Assembly (NCBI GenBank): GCA_020348065.1
Contig: CP070742.1
Coordinates: 2,896,481 to 2,956,183 of the forward strand
Direction: 5' to 3'
From: Candidatus Zixiibacteriota bacterium
GTDB taxonomy: Bacteria; Zixibacteria; MSB-5A5; UBA10806
Length of the DNA stretch: 59,703 bases
Shown here: positions 1 through 9,974 of the stretch, piece by piece
Layout of the letters: each line of letters opens with the position of its first letter
Numbering within the stretch: position 1 is the stretch's first letter
The notes under the pieces: model-generated
What the model was told of the DNA's origin: nothing
Databases searched by the model: none
Seen by the model: the letters and a program-made list of their open reading frames with translations, nothing else
Translations under genes and position numbers: made by a program

Positions 1-53
1 AAATGACAACAAACGATCCAATCAAAAAAGAGATAATTGAAAAGATACTGTAA
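1..53 (+). CDS. Possible 3' end of a gene cut by the left edge
   Basis: An open frame runs from the left edge to a TAA at 51-53. Its last residues (NDPIKKEIIEKIL) look like an amphipathic helix. An ATG at position 3 would give only 16 residues, so a truncated longer gene is more likely than a mini-gene. No function can be assigned. A hairpin with an 8-bp stem lies about 70 bases downstream and may be its terminator. Confidence 0.3.
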   Translation, partial: MTTNDPIKKEIIEKIL

Positions 54-614
54 ATTTTCATGGTTACCCTCATCTTATTACCGCCCATCTTATTCACTCC
101 AAATTTCAAAGACTAAAAAACTCGGGATCGGGAAAATCGCCGATCCCCTGATTTCGCTCAATTTATTCCCGAGGCGATGAATTGCCCCGCTGAGACCCCA
201 AAAAAAACAAAAAATTCCTGCCTTAATATAAATATTGCAAGGAAATTGTCAAGATTGAATTACGTTCTAACATCAAGCATAAAAACAGGATATTATATCT
301 TGTTTGTTCCGTAAATTCGGGTTATACAGATCAATTATTACGCGGAAAAAATCGCTTTCTAAATTATGCAGCTCACCCATAACTTTAATCTCAAGGGATA
401 TTCATCATGTTTAAGTCCCAGGAATTTTGTTTTTTACCCGGCAGGACGGTTATTTTACTGGAGATCATGAACATATTTTTATTCACCTGTAATTTATCGA
501 GATGGTTTTGTCGATCGCCGATTATCGGCCGTTTTAATTCTTGACGATGATCGATCCCCGTTATATGAAAAGATTCGGAATGCTGGTTTTCAACGATTAC
601 CCGGAAATGCGGCA
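54..614. other. Intergenic region, no gene seen
   Basis: About 560 bases without a convincing coding region. It holds a hairpin at 124-147 (stem GGGATCGG/CCGATCCC, loop of 8) and a weak sigma70-like pair near 300-328 (TTGTTT, 17-bp spacer, TATACA). The minus-strand open frame that covers its right half shows no family resemblance and I do not call it a gene. Confidence 0.5.
124..147 (+). terminator. Hairpin, possible terminator of the left-edge gene
   Basis: A perfect 8-bp inverted repeat, GGGATCGG at 124-131 and CCGATCCC at 140-147. There is no clean T-run after it, so it may be only a weak terminator or a structural element. Confidence 0.35.
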
Positions 615-1952
615 ATGAAGGGCGATTTTTCTCGGTTCACGTTCGATAAGCATAAGAATTATATTGGATTACTGCGGCAGCAGGGGCATGTAATGCTGGA
701 CGCCGATTGGAATGAGCAGTCATTCCTGTGGATAGAGAATTTCCGCCAGCTGACCCGCGACATCATGGGCGATTTCGCTATTCCTTTGAATTCCAACGAA
801 ATAACAGAAAACAATTCAGGAGCCCTGAAAATATCCAGGTTTTCAATAGACTCCGGCGGGGTGATAGATTTCAGGATTTCCCGGGGACTCGCCTACATTG
901 CGGGATACCCCTTTATCCTGGCCAAGGATGCCGCCTTCAGAAATCAGCCCGATTATCCGGAGCCTATTACTCCCGAAGTTAAAGGGAATATTCTTGTTTT
1001 TATCGAGGTCTGGCAGAAGACAGTAAACTACATAGACGACGGTTTTATTCGGGAGCCGATTCTCGGCGGCCCCGATACCTGCCTGCGCGCCAGGCTGGTG
1101 GGGCAGGTCAAGGCTGTTTCGTCGGAGGGAATTGATAATTGTGATGACGCGATGGAATATCTTGAAAGTCTTTATCCGGCAAATAGTTTGACCTTAACGG
1201 CAAAGATAGATTATTCCGGGAGGCAGATACCTTTGAGTTTCGGGGAAATAGAAGTGAGCGGCGGTTATACCGTCCAGAATCTTCATATGCGACTCGAGCT
1301 GCATCAAGGAGTCGTATCGAATGGAGGATTTTCCAGGGGTTTAAAATGGTCCGATGAGAACTGCGCCACTGTCGTACCGCTGCATAATGTCGTAGGTTCC
1401 GAGTCGGTCCTGATCGAGGAGCCGGAAGCGGTTTCGGGATCGTCTCTGAATAAGGGAGACTGGGTGGAAATCGGCAATATAATTACCGAGTTGCACAGGC
1501 AGGGCGGGCAGATTGCCCGGATCAAAGATATTAAGCACGTTGATGAAGGCCACCTGGTTGAACTGGATTCTAATATTCATCCCCTGCTAACTCGATTCAG
1601 GACGGGCGCCAGGTCCGGATCAAAAATCGAATTGGCGCCCAGACTCCGAAGGTGGTCCGGATATTTATCCCCGATATCGCCGGAAAAACCGATTAACCTG
1701 GGCAGGGGTATCAAGGCCATCTTTCACGCCCCGGGAAAGAATATAGAAATTACCCCGGGAGATTACTGGACTTTCGCCATCAGGGATAGAGATTATAACA
1801 GGAGGTATTTCCCTCAAAAATCCCCACCCGATGGAGTGCGTGTTCATCGCCATCCTCTGGCTGTAATAAAACAAACGGGGAAAAACGAATTCGGCAAAAC
1901 AATCGACTGTCGCAAGTTCTTTAAGCCCCTAACTTCATTTAACTTATATTAA
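615..1952 (+). CDS. DUF6519-type protein (phage-tail/contractile-system associated family)
   Basis: 445 residues. The N-terminus, with KGDFSRFTF followed by LRQQGHVMLDADWNEQ, is the signature of the DUF6519 family as I recall it: proteins that often accompany contractile injection or phage-tail-like clusters and may be baseplate or tail-tip parts. The C-terminal half is beta-rich. No signal peptide is visible, so a cytoplasmic or particle-associated protein is expected. No sheath, tube or spike gene lies nearby, so it is an orphan here. The ATG start has no clear ribosome binding site. The next gene begins 35 bases downstream on the same strand. Family call fairly firm, role unknown. Confidence 0.7.
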   Translation: MKGDFSRFTFDKHKNYIGLLRQQGHVMLDADWNEQSFLWIENFRQLTRDIMGDFAIPLNSNEITENNSGALKISRFSIDSGGVIDFRISRGLAYIAGYPFILAKDAAFRNQPDYPEPITPEVKGNILVFIEVWQKTVNYIDDGFIREPILGGPDTCLRARLVGQVKAVSSEGIDNCDDAMEYLESLYPANSLTLTAKIDYSGRQIPLSFGEIEVSGGYTVQNLHMRLELHQGVVSNGGFSRGLKWSDENCATVVPLHNVVGSESVLIEEPEAVSGSSLNKGDWVEIGNIITELHRQGGQIARIKDIKHVDEGHLVELDSNIHPLLTRFRTGARSGSKIELAPRLRRWSGYLSPISPEKPINLGRGIKAIFHAPGKNIEITPGDYWTFAIRDRDYNRRYFPQKSPPDGVRVHRHPLAVIKQTGKNEFGKTIDCRKFFKPLTSFNLY

Positions 1953-1987
1953 AAATCGATATTTTAGGTAAAGGCAGAAGATCTGAA

Positions 1988-3520
1988 ATGGAAAGCAGTA
2001 AAGACGATACCCCGGGCGCTCCGGTAAAGACTGTATTGTTTATTTTAATATTGGTCTCACTGTATAATTTTGTTTTTGCCGGCGAACCGGTAAGATTTAC
2101 CATATTGCATACAAATGATATGCACGGTCGCTATCTCCCTTCAAAGGCGACCTGGCTCGATCGGGAGCCCGATATAGGGGGATTTGAAGCCTTATCATAT
2201 TATGTCAAACGGGAACGCGATCGGGCGGCGAATTCTCTTCTGCTGGACGCCGGCGATTTTATGACCGGTTCGATGATTTGCGATATTGAATACCAGGACG
2301 CATATGGAGGCGCACTGGTGGCCATGATGAATAGGATTGGATACGACGGCATGGCGCCGGGTAATCATGAGTTTGATATTTCGGTTACCAATTTCAGGGC
2401 TCTGGAGAGCATAGCGGAGTTTCCCTTGCTGTGCGCCAACATGGCCAAAAAAGACGAACCGTTAACCGAAAAATCCTATCAGATATATAATATCGGCGGG
2501 CTGAAGGTGGGCGTTATCGGAATAACCTACTATCAGATGAAAGGTATGGTTTCAGATCCAAATCTCGAAGGTTACGATTCAATCGAGCCGAAAGGCATAG
2601 TCGATTCGCTGGCAGCCGAGATTGACCCCGTAACCGACGTTACAATATTATTATCGCATATGGGATTGGATTACGACCGTTATCTCGCTCAAACCACCGG
2701 GGGATTGGATTTAATAGTCAGCGGGCACAGCCATATTGAACTCCAGAACCCGGAAATGGTTAACGGCGTGTTAATAATCCAGGCTGGCTCCGATTGTCAG
2801 TATCTGGGTCGAATTGACCTTACCATTGAAGACGACAGCGTTGTCGATTATCATGGGGAACTTATTCCCATGCTGACCGAGAATGTCCGGCCCGATTCGG
2901 AGGTTTCGGCGATGGTCGCGCGTTTCAGTTCGGAGATTGACAACCTCTACGGGCAAGTTATCGGGAGACTTAAAGACAGGTGGGAAAATGCGCATGGAAA
3001 AGAGACAATAATTGGTGATTGGGTAACTGATATTTTAGGAAAGCGACTTTATACGGATTTGGCGATAGTGAACAGCGGCGCGATCAGGAAAAGTCTTGGC
3101 CCGGGTGATATTACTGTCAAAGATATCTTTGAAATGCTTCCATTTGATAACGAGATAGTGACTTTCGGATGCCCGGGCTGGCAGCTCCGATCGATTGCGG
3201 AGCAAAATATTAGTTATCAGGCCGAAGGATATATTTATCCGTTGCAGATATCGGGGATGACCTGTTCATGGCGCAAAACCGGCTCCGGAAATAAAATTGT
3301 CGAGCTTTTAGTCAACGGTGAACCGATTGATACCAATAGAATATATACCGTCGCTTCGCTCGATTATGTAGTTATCTATAATTCAATAAGATACTTCGGC
3401 TTCAAAGTGAAAGCGTATATAAAGACGAGCTATAAGCTGCCTGATCTGGTAATTAAGGAAATTGAGAGCAGGGGAATTTACGAAAGCAAGACTGCAGAAA
3501 GATTTAAGGAAATAGATTGA
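1988..3520 (+). CDS. Secreted 5'-nucleotidase/UshA-family metallophosphoesterase
   Basis: 510 residues. An N-terminal hydrophobic stretch (about residues 14-31, ending FAGEP) acts as signal peptide after an unusually charged leader. The calcineurin-like domain carries HTNDMHGR (H41, D44, H46), DAGDFMTG (D90), GNHEFD (N126, H127), LSHMG and SGHSH, the dinuclear metal set. The C-terminal 5'-nucleotidase domain is recognised by NSGAIRKSL and the MLPFDNEIVTF stretch. The family hydrolyses nucleotides or nucleotide sugars in the periplasm or outside the cell, to scavenge nucleosides and phosphate. The usual GGDGY-like loop near the C-terminus is not evident, so substrate specificity is open. No sorting domain. 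Start chosen at the only upstream ATG. Confidence 0.85.
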   Translation: MESSKDDTPGAPVKTVLFILILVSLYNFVFAGEPVRFTILHTNDMHGRYLPSKATWLDREPDIGGFEALSYYVKRERDRAANSLLLDAGDFMTGSMICDIEYQDAYGGALVAMMNRIGYDGMAPGNHEFDISVTNFRALESIAEFPLLCANMAKKDEPLTEKSYQIYNIGGLKVGVIGITYYQMKGMVSDPNLEGYDSIEPKGIVDSLAAEIDPVTDVTILLSHMGLDYDRYLAQTTGGLDLIVSGHSHIELQNPEMVNGVLIIQAGSDCQYLGRIDLTIEDDSVVDYHGELIPMLTENVRPDSEVSAMVARFSSEIDNLYGQVIGRLKDRWENAHGKETIIGDWVTDILGKRLYTDLAIVNSGAIRKSLGPGDITVKDIFEMLPFDNEIVTFGCPGWQLRSIAEQNISYQAEGYIYPLQISGMTCSWRKTGSGNKIVELLVNGEPIDTNRIYTVASLDYVVIYNSIRYFGFKVKAYIKTSYKLPDLVIKEIESRGIYESKTAERFKEID

Positions 3521-3812
3521 CAGCCGCGAAAGTAAAGAATGCCATACAATCTCTCGGCCCTTAAATTTATAATTTCGTATTAATAATAAATATTATGGCT
3601 TTTTGGTAACTCCGGTGATTCTGCCGGAAAAAGTGTTTTCTTAATTTTTAGTAATTATGTATATTGCTATGAAGCTGTCAGATTGCGTTTTTGGCACGCA
3701 TATTCGGTTAACAATTGGGAACGCAATTTGGTTTTTGTATGTTAATAGGTTGAGTTATGAAGGTAAGAGTAAAATCCATCCCTTTATTAGCCTGATCCCG
3801 GGAGGTAATTAT

Positions 3813-6800
3813 ATGCGTTATCGGTCAATTGCGGCATCCCTGGTTATATTCTTGATTTGTATACCTGTAGCCGAAAGCGAAAATATTATTTTAGGCGACG
3901 GTTCGTCGGGGGTTACTGTCGTTGAGCAGCAACAGAATCGCACAGTATTAACCGTGAAGGTTTCTGATATCGATCTTGAAGAGATTGAATCGGCGGGGCG
4001 CAGAGTTTCCAGATTATCGCTGCCGGAGGAGTTCGGAATATCCGCGGGGGCCGCCCCGGGGTCGGGCAGTGTATTGCTTCCGACCATTACCCGGAATATC
4101 GCGGTGCCTTTCGATTCGGAACCGGTCTTAAGAGTTACCCGCACGTCTTATAGGGAATTGGGCGGTGTAACCCTGGCGAGGGCGACCGAAGAGGAACTCG
4201 AATCCTATTATAAGGAAGATCACAGTTTTTCATTACACTCGCGAGACGAGATTGTCTCGGCGGAGATCGCCGGCGTGATGAGAGATATAAAGATTTACTC
4301 CATTACCGTGGCTCCGGTTAAATATGATCCGGAAAACTCCACGCTGGGAATATATCACGATATCGAGATTGAAGTTGAACATGCCGGTTCGAAGCTTACG
4401 CGATTCGACAATCAGATATCCGAAGCGTTCGCGCCCATCTATCGCGCGATTCTGGATAATCCCGCAATATTTGATCCCATCGGCGTTACCCGTGGAGCCT
4501 ACTGGATTATATATCCCGATGGTTTTGGCGCCCAGATTCAGCCCTTTGCCGAGTGGAAACATCGGAAAGGATTTAGCGTGGAGATAATAGCCAAAAGCGA
4601 TATCGGTTCTTACCCGACTTATCTGACCATAAAAAATTATATTATCGCCAGATACGATTCCTGCCAGGTAAAACCGGACTACATCGTCATCTTCGGGGAC
4701 GTTACCATGCCGTCAAACCTGGGCATCCCCACCAGGAACTATCTCAATCCTTTCGGTATGGGCGATATCGAGTCAGATAATTATTACACGTTCATCGAGG
4801 GAAACGATTATTTTCCGGAAATTTTCATCGGCAGGATATCGATCGATTATATCAGTGAGGTGAGCAGCTATCTGAACAAGTTTTTCTCCTATGAACGAAC
4901 GCCATACATCGATGATACCGACTGGTATTTGCGCGCCACGGTAGTATCCGGCGGAGATAACGGCTATTTCGTAAGCCCCAGAATCACGAAATTATGGTGC
5001 GGCGATCGAATGAGCGACGTCGGATTTACCAATATCGATACGCTCTTTGACTCCTACAGCAACTATGTAACTCCGGCCGAGATAAACGCCTCTATCAACA
5101 GCGGGGTGTGCTACGTGAATTACCGCGGTTACGGCAATCCTTCAGGGTGGACGGCGCCTCATTATACCTACAGCAATCTTACCGGCCTTTATAACGGTCC
5201 CAAATACGCTATTATGACCTCTATGGTATGCGGCACCGGCGATTTTGACGACAGCTGGACCGATGTGTGTTTCGGGGAGGCCTGGATTAGATATAGCGGA
5301 AAGGGCGGCCCCGGTTTTATCGGCAACACCAACCATGACGGTCATACTAAATGGACTAACGCCCTCGATTGTGGCGTGTACTGGGGTCTGTTTGTCGAAA
5401 ATGTCTCTTCTCTCGGGCAGGCTCAATATATTGGCAAAATGGTATTGTGGGATGCCTTTCCCAACGACCGGCATCTTGGCGGGCAAGTTGATCTCTATTT
5501 TAACAGCTATAATATTCTGGGCGATCCGGAGTTAAATTGCTGGACCGGTGTGCCCGAATATATGACGGTTACTTGTGCCGATTCAATAGAATTCGGGTCA
5601 AACCTGTTATCCGTGCAGGTTGACGATAATTCCGGAAGCCCCTTGGAGGGCGCTTACGTTTGTATAACCAACGATAACGATGTATTTGAGGGGGGATTTA
5701 CCTCTCAGGGCGGTTTAATTCATTTTAATGTTGTGCCAAACATGGCCGGGGATATGTATGTTACCGTAACCGCTCGTAATTTCATTCCCTATGAAGGCGT
5801 TGTAACGTATTATAGTACCGACGTTTCTGTCGGTTACGAGGCTCATGTTATCGATGACGATAACACCGGTCAATCTTCGGGTAACGGTAACGGGATCGCC
5901 AATCCCTCCGAAACGATTGAGCTCGAAGTCGACCTGCACAATTTCGGGCAGTCCGTTACCGCCGTTGGCGTTTCCGCTATATTATCATCCGATTCTCCTT
6001 TCATAACGGTAACTGATGATAGCGCCGATTTCGGGAATATCGCTCCCGGAGTGACAGTTGCGGGGGATCAGCCTTATTTGATTGATATAGCTTCGGATGC
6101 GTTTGATGGGATTTCGGTCGATCTTCTTTTATCCGTTTCGGACAATAACGGCAACTACTGGAATTCTATGATTCAGATTCCCGTCGAAGCGGCCCTGTTC
6201 GAGGTAGATAATGTTACCATACTGGATAACGGAAATAATCAGATAGATCCCGGCGAGGTTTTTGAAATGTACCTGTCGGCGTCCAATATCGGAAACAATA
6301 ATATAACAGGGGCAACGGCGATACTTCGAACCGTGGACGATCAGGTAACCATATACGATTCCATAGCCGCTTTCGGAGACTGTGCGCCAGGAGGCTCATT
6401 CGACAACAGCGGGGCCGAATTTATGCTGTCAGTCGATTCGGATATCTACGTGGGACATCTGATAAACTTCACCATAGAATTCACGGGAGCGGGTCCCCAG
6501 GTCGTTACCGCTTCTTTCAATCAGGTTGTCGGTACGATATCCTCGGACGATCCTATAGGCCCCGATGACTATGGTTATTACTGTTTTGATAATACCGATG
6601 TAAGCTACGATGATCATCCAACCTACGAATGGATAGATATAGACACCCAGCACTGGCCCTATATTCAGCCGGCTGACGACGATGTTATCATTCTGGATCT
6701 GCCGTTCACGGTATCGTATTATGGAAATATGTATGATGGAATTTCCGTATGCGACAACGGCCACATTGCCATGGGCCGGTCATGGTGGAATGCCTGGCAC

Positions 6801-7505
6801 AACACACCCATCCCCGCTCCCCAGAACGCGGGTGCCATGATCGCGCCGTTCTGGGATGATCTGAAATACTCAAGCTACAGCAACATGGGGCCCAGAATTT
6901 ATTATCATCATGATGATACCGGCGGGTATTTTATTATCGGCTATGATAACGCCTGGGCGGACGATGTTTACCGTTACCAGACATTCGAGATCATAATCCT
7001 CGATCGTCAGGCCTGGCCCACAGAAACCGGCGATAATGAAATTATATTCCAGTATCTTGACGTAAACAATCCCTACTCTGCCTCGGTTGGTATTTGTTCG
7101 CCTGACAGGAGAGTCGGTCTCGAGTATCTTTTCAATAATCGTTACTCCGACGGAGCGGCTGCGCTGGCTGACGGCCGTGCCATAAAATTTACGACCGGAT
7201 CAACTTATAATACCGATATCGAAAACCGCAACAGTATTCCCGGAGCTTTCTCTCTTTCTCAGAGTTACCCCAATCCATTTAACGCCGCTGTTACGATTGA
7301 GTTCTGCATCGCGGTTTCCGAGGATGTCAGACTCGAGATTTTCAATCTTCTGGGGCAAAGTGTTGAAACGTTAGTCGACGGCAAGCTGGATGCCGGAACG
7401 CATAGAATTTCGTGGAACGCCGCCGGGCAATCATCCGGAATATATTTTTATAAATTAACCGGCCGAGGATTCGAAGAAACCAGACGGATGACTCTTTTGA
7501 AATAA
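3813..7505 (+). CDS. Gingipain-like C25 cysteine peptidase with T9SS sorting domain
   Basis: 1230 residues from the ATG at 3813, which follows GGGAGGTAA and opens a clear signal peptide (MRYRSIAASLVIFLICIPVA). The open frame extends upstream to 3657, but that part has no ribosome binding site and would bury the signal. A propeptide-like region precedes a C25 catalytic domain with IIYPDGFG, YIVIFGDVTMPSN, SMVCGTGDF (putative nucleophile Cys), CFGEAWIR and GNTNHDG. The position where many C25 enzymes have GHG reads YRGYGNP, so the catalytic His is not obvious. CARDB/Ig-like repeats follow, then a lectin-like region, then a sorting domain from YPNPFN to the terminal LLK. Predicted to be exported through T9SS and cell-attached or released. 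Activity is inferred. Confidence 0.85.
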   Translation: MRYRSIAASLVIFLICIPVAESENIILGDGSSGVTVVEQQQNRTVLTVKVSDIDLEEIESAGRRVSRLSLPEEFGISAGAAPGSGSVLLPTITRNIAVPFDSEPVLRVTRTSYRELGGVTLARATEEELESYYKEDHSFSLHSRDEIVSAEIAGVMRDIKIYSITVAPVKYDPENSTLGIYHDIEIEVEHAGSKLTRFDNQISEAFAPIYRAILDNPAIFDPIGVTRGAYWIIYPDGFGAQIQPFAEWKHRKGFSVEIIAKSDIGSYPTYLTIKNYIIARYDSCQVKPDYIVIFGDVTMPSNLGIPTRNYLNPFGMGDIESDNYYTFIEGNDYFPEIFIGRISIDYISEVSSYLNKFFSYERTPYIDDTDWYLRATVVSGGDNGYFVSPRITKLWCGDRMSDVGFTNIDTLFDSYSNYVTPAEINASINSGVCYVNYRGYGNPSGWTAPHYTYSNLTGLYNGPKYAIMTSMVCGTGDFDDSWTDVCFGEAWIRYSGKGGPGFIGNTNHDGHTKWTNALDCGVYWGLFVENVSSLGQAQYIGKMVLWDAFPNDRHLGGQVDLYFNSYNILGDPELNCWTGVPEYMTVTCADSIEFGSNLLSVQVDDNSGSPLEGAYVCITNDNDVFEGGFTSQGGLIHFNVVPNMAGDMYVTVTARNFIPYEGVVTYYSTDVSVGYEAHVIDDDNTGQSSGNGNGIANPSETIELEVDLHNFGQSVTAVGVSAILSSDSPFITVTDDSADFGNIAPGVTVAGDQPYLIDIASDAFDGISVDLLLSVSDNNGNYWNSMIQIPVEAALFEVDNVTILDNGNNQIDPGEVFEMYLSASNIGNNNITGATAILRTVDDQVTIYDSIAAFGDCAPGGSFDNSGAEFMLSVDSDIYVGHLINFTIEFTGAGPQVVTASFNQVVGTISSDDPIGPDDYGYYCFDNTDVSYDDHPTYEWIDIDTQHWPYIQPADDDVIILDLPFTVSYYGNMYDGISVCDNGHIAMGRSWWNAWHNTPIPAPQNAGAMIAPFWDDLKYSSYSNMGPRIYYHHDDTGGYFIIGYDNAWADDVYRYQTFEIIILDRQAWPTETGDNEIIFQYLDVNNPYSASVGICSPDRRVGLEYLFNNRYSDGAAALADGRAIKFTTGSTYNTDIENRNSIPGAFSLSQSYPNPFNAAVTIEFCIAVSEDVRLEIFNLLGQSVETLVDGKLDAGTHRISWNAAGQSSGIYFYKLTGRGFEETRRMTLLK

Positions 7506-7658
7506 GGGATTATCCGCCGAAAAAAACAGCTTCTTGATACGTCAAGACTTTGAAAGGCAACGGGATAAACTTCATCGCGGTCTGTCTCGATTTTGACAAT
7601 TAATGATTCTTAATTATAATTAAATAAAGCGCATCTTTAAGAATAAGGGAGTTTTGCG

Positions 7659-9518
7659 ATGAAATTTAACGGGATTTTTTTGTCTTTTTTTATATTCGCA
7701 TTTCTGATACCGATCGAAGGCGGCGCTCAGCTGCCCGACACTTATACACGTTATAATGAAGCTCTCCGGACTCTTTCGGATCTGGCGGCAGACAATCCCG
7801 CGATTTGCAGACTCGATACCATGGGCTATTCCACCAGGGATTCAATTCCCATGTTAAGAATGAAAATATCGGACAATGTACATATTGATGAGGATGAACC
7901 GGCGGTCTTTTACTGCGGGGGCGTACACGGGGATGAAGTCCTCGGTGTTGAAGTTGTTATAAATTTTATACAGGATATAATTCGTCTATATAACCTCGAA
8001 GATCCCGATATCAACAGGTATGTCGACAACATAGAGATATTCTGCGTACCCTACATAAATCCCGAGGGGCATATTGAGGTGGAGGGCGGGAATACCTTAT
8101 GGCGCAAAAACAAATGCGATAACGACGACAACGGAGTTTTCGATATTCATGACGGTGTCGACAATAACCGTAATTACGATTTCGGCTGGGATATAGATAT
8201 CAGCCCGGAAACCACGACGCCGGAATCGCTGATGTTCAAAGGAACGGCTCCATTCACGCAACTGGAAAATATAGCGATGGCCGATTTCGGATGGCATTAC
8301 CGGCCATTGGTGGCGCTCGATTATCATTCTCCGACCTACGGCCGTCCCAATGTCGCCTACTATCCCTGGTACTGGTATTCCAGCCAGGGCGGTCACGGAG
8401 TCGGTCCGGACGAGGCTTTGATGCAATCGATTTGCCAGAGTTTTACGTCATTGATTGCAGCGATACCTGATGATTCCTCCACCGGAACATATACGGCCCG
8501 ACGAGCCCTGGTCAACAAGGGGGATTTAAAGACATATTTTTATGGAAATTTCGGCAGCGCCTCTTTCACGGTTGAGATCTCGGACACCACGATCCAGGAC
8601 CCGGCCCTGATGGATTCCATTGTAACCGCTCATCTTGCCGGTCAGTATTACCTGCTGGAGAGGGTTCTCGGTCCCGGTATTACAGGTGTGATCCGCGATT
8701 CCGTGACCCTTGAGCCTATTGAGGCCGAGGTACAGGTTCAGCAACATATTAATACCGATATAAATCCTCGTCTTTCCAGACCGGACCACGGCCGTTACCG
8801 CAGGCTGCTCGCCCCCGGAAGCTACACCCTGGTTTTTTTAAAGGACGATTACCAGACCAAAACATTATATAATGTCGCGGTTAGCGGCGGCGGTCCGACG
8901 GAGACAGATATTTTATTAAGGCCCCTGCATCCCAGGCCTCCGGCACCGGAACCTGAATATCCTCCTCAAGATACTACGCTCACCGATAATACCGTCACGT
9001 TTATCTGGAACTCCTCCATATTCGCCGATTATTACCTGTTTGAGCTTTACTACGAGTATGATTTTCCGAATCCGGCTTATATAGATTCTGCTGTAGCGGA
9101 CACCTCATTTGTATTTTCAACACCTTTGTCTGATTCTCTCTACGTCTGGCGCGTTAAGGGCGGCAATGAAAACGGCTGGGGACCCTGCTGCGAACCCCGG
9201 TTTTTTACCATCTCCAGCGCCGCTTCGTACGGTTACGATTATATAAGAACACCTTCGAATTTCAGGCTTCGCCAGAATAGACCCAATCCTTTTAATCCCT
9301 CCACCAGGATTGAATTCGATCTGCCCGTTGAATCACGAGTGGATATGGAGATTTTCAACGTACTCGGGCAGATTGTAGATTCAATCTATTTGAATTCCCT
9401 TTCCCCGGGAAAATATGCAGTAACATGGAACGGCTCCGGGTTTCCATCGGGGGTTTATTTTTACAAGCTTATGGCCGGAGAGTATCTTGAAATTAAAAAA
9501 ATGACTCTTTTAAAATAG
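7659..9518 (+). CDS. Secreted M14 zinc carboxypeptidase with T9SS sorting domain
   Basis: 619 residues. A signal peptide (MKFNGIFLSFFIFAFLIPIEG) follows a GGGAG ribosome binding site. The M14 domain has zinc ligands in GGVHGDE (H90, E93) and LDYHSPTYG, a substrate-arginine-type motif VDNNRNYDFGW and a likely general-base Glu in FTVEISDT. The insertion DNDDNGVFDIHDGVDNN is acidic and could bind calcium. Next come a carboxypeptidase-regulatory-like domain (GVIRDSVTLEPIEAEV), a fibronectin III-like segment and a sorting domain (RPNPFNPS to MTLLK). It would trim C-terminal residues from peptides outside the cell, complementing the C25 endopeptidase encoded 150 bases upstream. Confidence 0.88.
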   Translation: MKFNGIFLSFFIFAFLIPIEGGAQLPDTYTRYNEALRTLSDLAADNPAICRLDTMGYSTRDSIPMLRMKISDNVHIDEDEPAVFYCGGVHGDEVLGVEVVINFIQDIIRLYNLEDPDINRYVDNIEIFCVPYINPEGHIEVEGGNTLWRKNKCDNDDNGVFDIHDGVDNNRNYDFGWDIDISPETTTPESLMFKGTAPFTQLENIAMADFGWHYRPLVALDYHSPTYGRPNVAYYPWYWYSSQGGHGVGPDEALMQSICQSFTSLIAAIPDDSSTGTYTARRALVNKGDLKTYFYGNFGSASFTVEISDTTIQDPALMDSIVTAHLAGQYYLLERVLGPGITGVIRDSVTLEPIEAEVQVQQHINTDINPRLSRPDHGRYRRLLAPGSYTLVFLKDDYQTKTLYNVAVSGGGPTETDILLRPLHPRPPAPEPEYPPQDTTLTDNTVTFIWNSSIFADYYLFELYYEYDFPNPAYIDSAVADTSFVFSTPLSDSLYVWRVKGGNENGWGPCCEPRFFTISSAASYGYDYIRTPSNFRLRQNRPNPFNPSTRIEFDLPVESRVDMEIFNVLGQIVDSIYLNSLSPGKYAVTWNGSGFPSGVYFYKLMAGEYLEIKKMTLLK

Positions 9519-9564
9519 TCTTATGAGCGGATAATATTAGAACTGTTTTAACTAAAAAGAGACG

Positions 9565-9921
9565 TTAATTATTGCCGATGATCTCTTTTACTTTATTCAA
9601 TAATATGGAAGTATCCGAGGATTTGACTATATAATCATCCGCCATCCAGCTTGAAAAATCGGATTTGTAGACCGAGTATGCCGAATTTATGATAACCGGG
9701 ATAGTCTTGTCTATGGCCTTGATTTCATCGAGAACCTGAAGTCCCTCCATATCATTTAATTTAATATCCAGAATAACCAGGTCGGGACGCTGTTTTCTGA
9801 CGCTCGCGATGGCGTCTCGGCCAGTTGCCACCGGCAGGACTGCATACCCGACGTCCTCAAACTCACTTCTGTAGAGATCGAGAAGATGTTTCTCGTCCTC
9901 TACCACCAGAATTGAATGCAT
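9565..9921 (-). CDS. Single-domain (CheY-like) response regulator
   Basis: 118 residues, receiver domain only. The acidic pocket is E8-D9, the phospho-acceptor is D52 in LVILDIK, the switch Ser is S80 and the conserved Lys is K100 in YIVKSS. There is no DNA-binding or enzymatic output domain, so it signals by protein contact or works in a phosphorelay. It lies 53 bases downstream of the histidine kinase gene on the same strand and has its own AGAGGGA ribosome binding site, so the two form a two-component pair. Its stop faces the carboxypeptidase gene tail to tail. Confidence 0.9.
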   Translation of the reverse strand: MHSILVVEDEKHLLDLYRSEFEDVGYAVLPVATGRDAIASVRKQRPDLVILDIKLNDMEGLQVLDEIKAIDKTIPVIINSAYSVYKSDFSSWMADDYIVKSSDTSILLNKVKEIIGNN

Positions 9922-9974
9922 TTATCCCTCTCTAAAATGATGTTTTTGATTACATTTAAAAATATAAGTTGCAC

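Noticed and set aside
391-615. Minus-strand open frame of 74 codons ahead of the DUF6519 gene
   Set aside because: No ribosome binding site, no recognisable family, and it runs against the next gene's leader; most likely chance.
3657-3812. N-terminal extension of the C25 peptidase
   Set aside because: The extension lacks a ribosome binding site and would hide a classic signal peptide that begins at 3813 after GGGAGGTAA.
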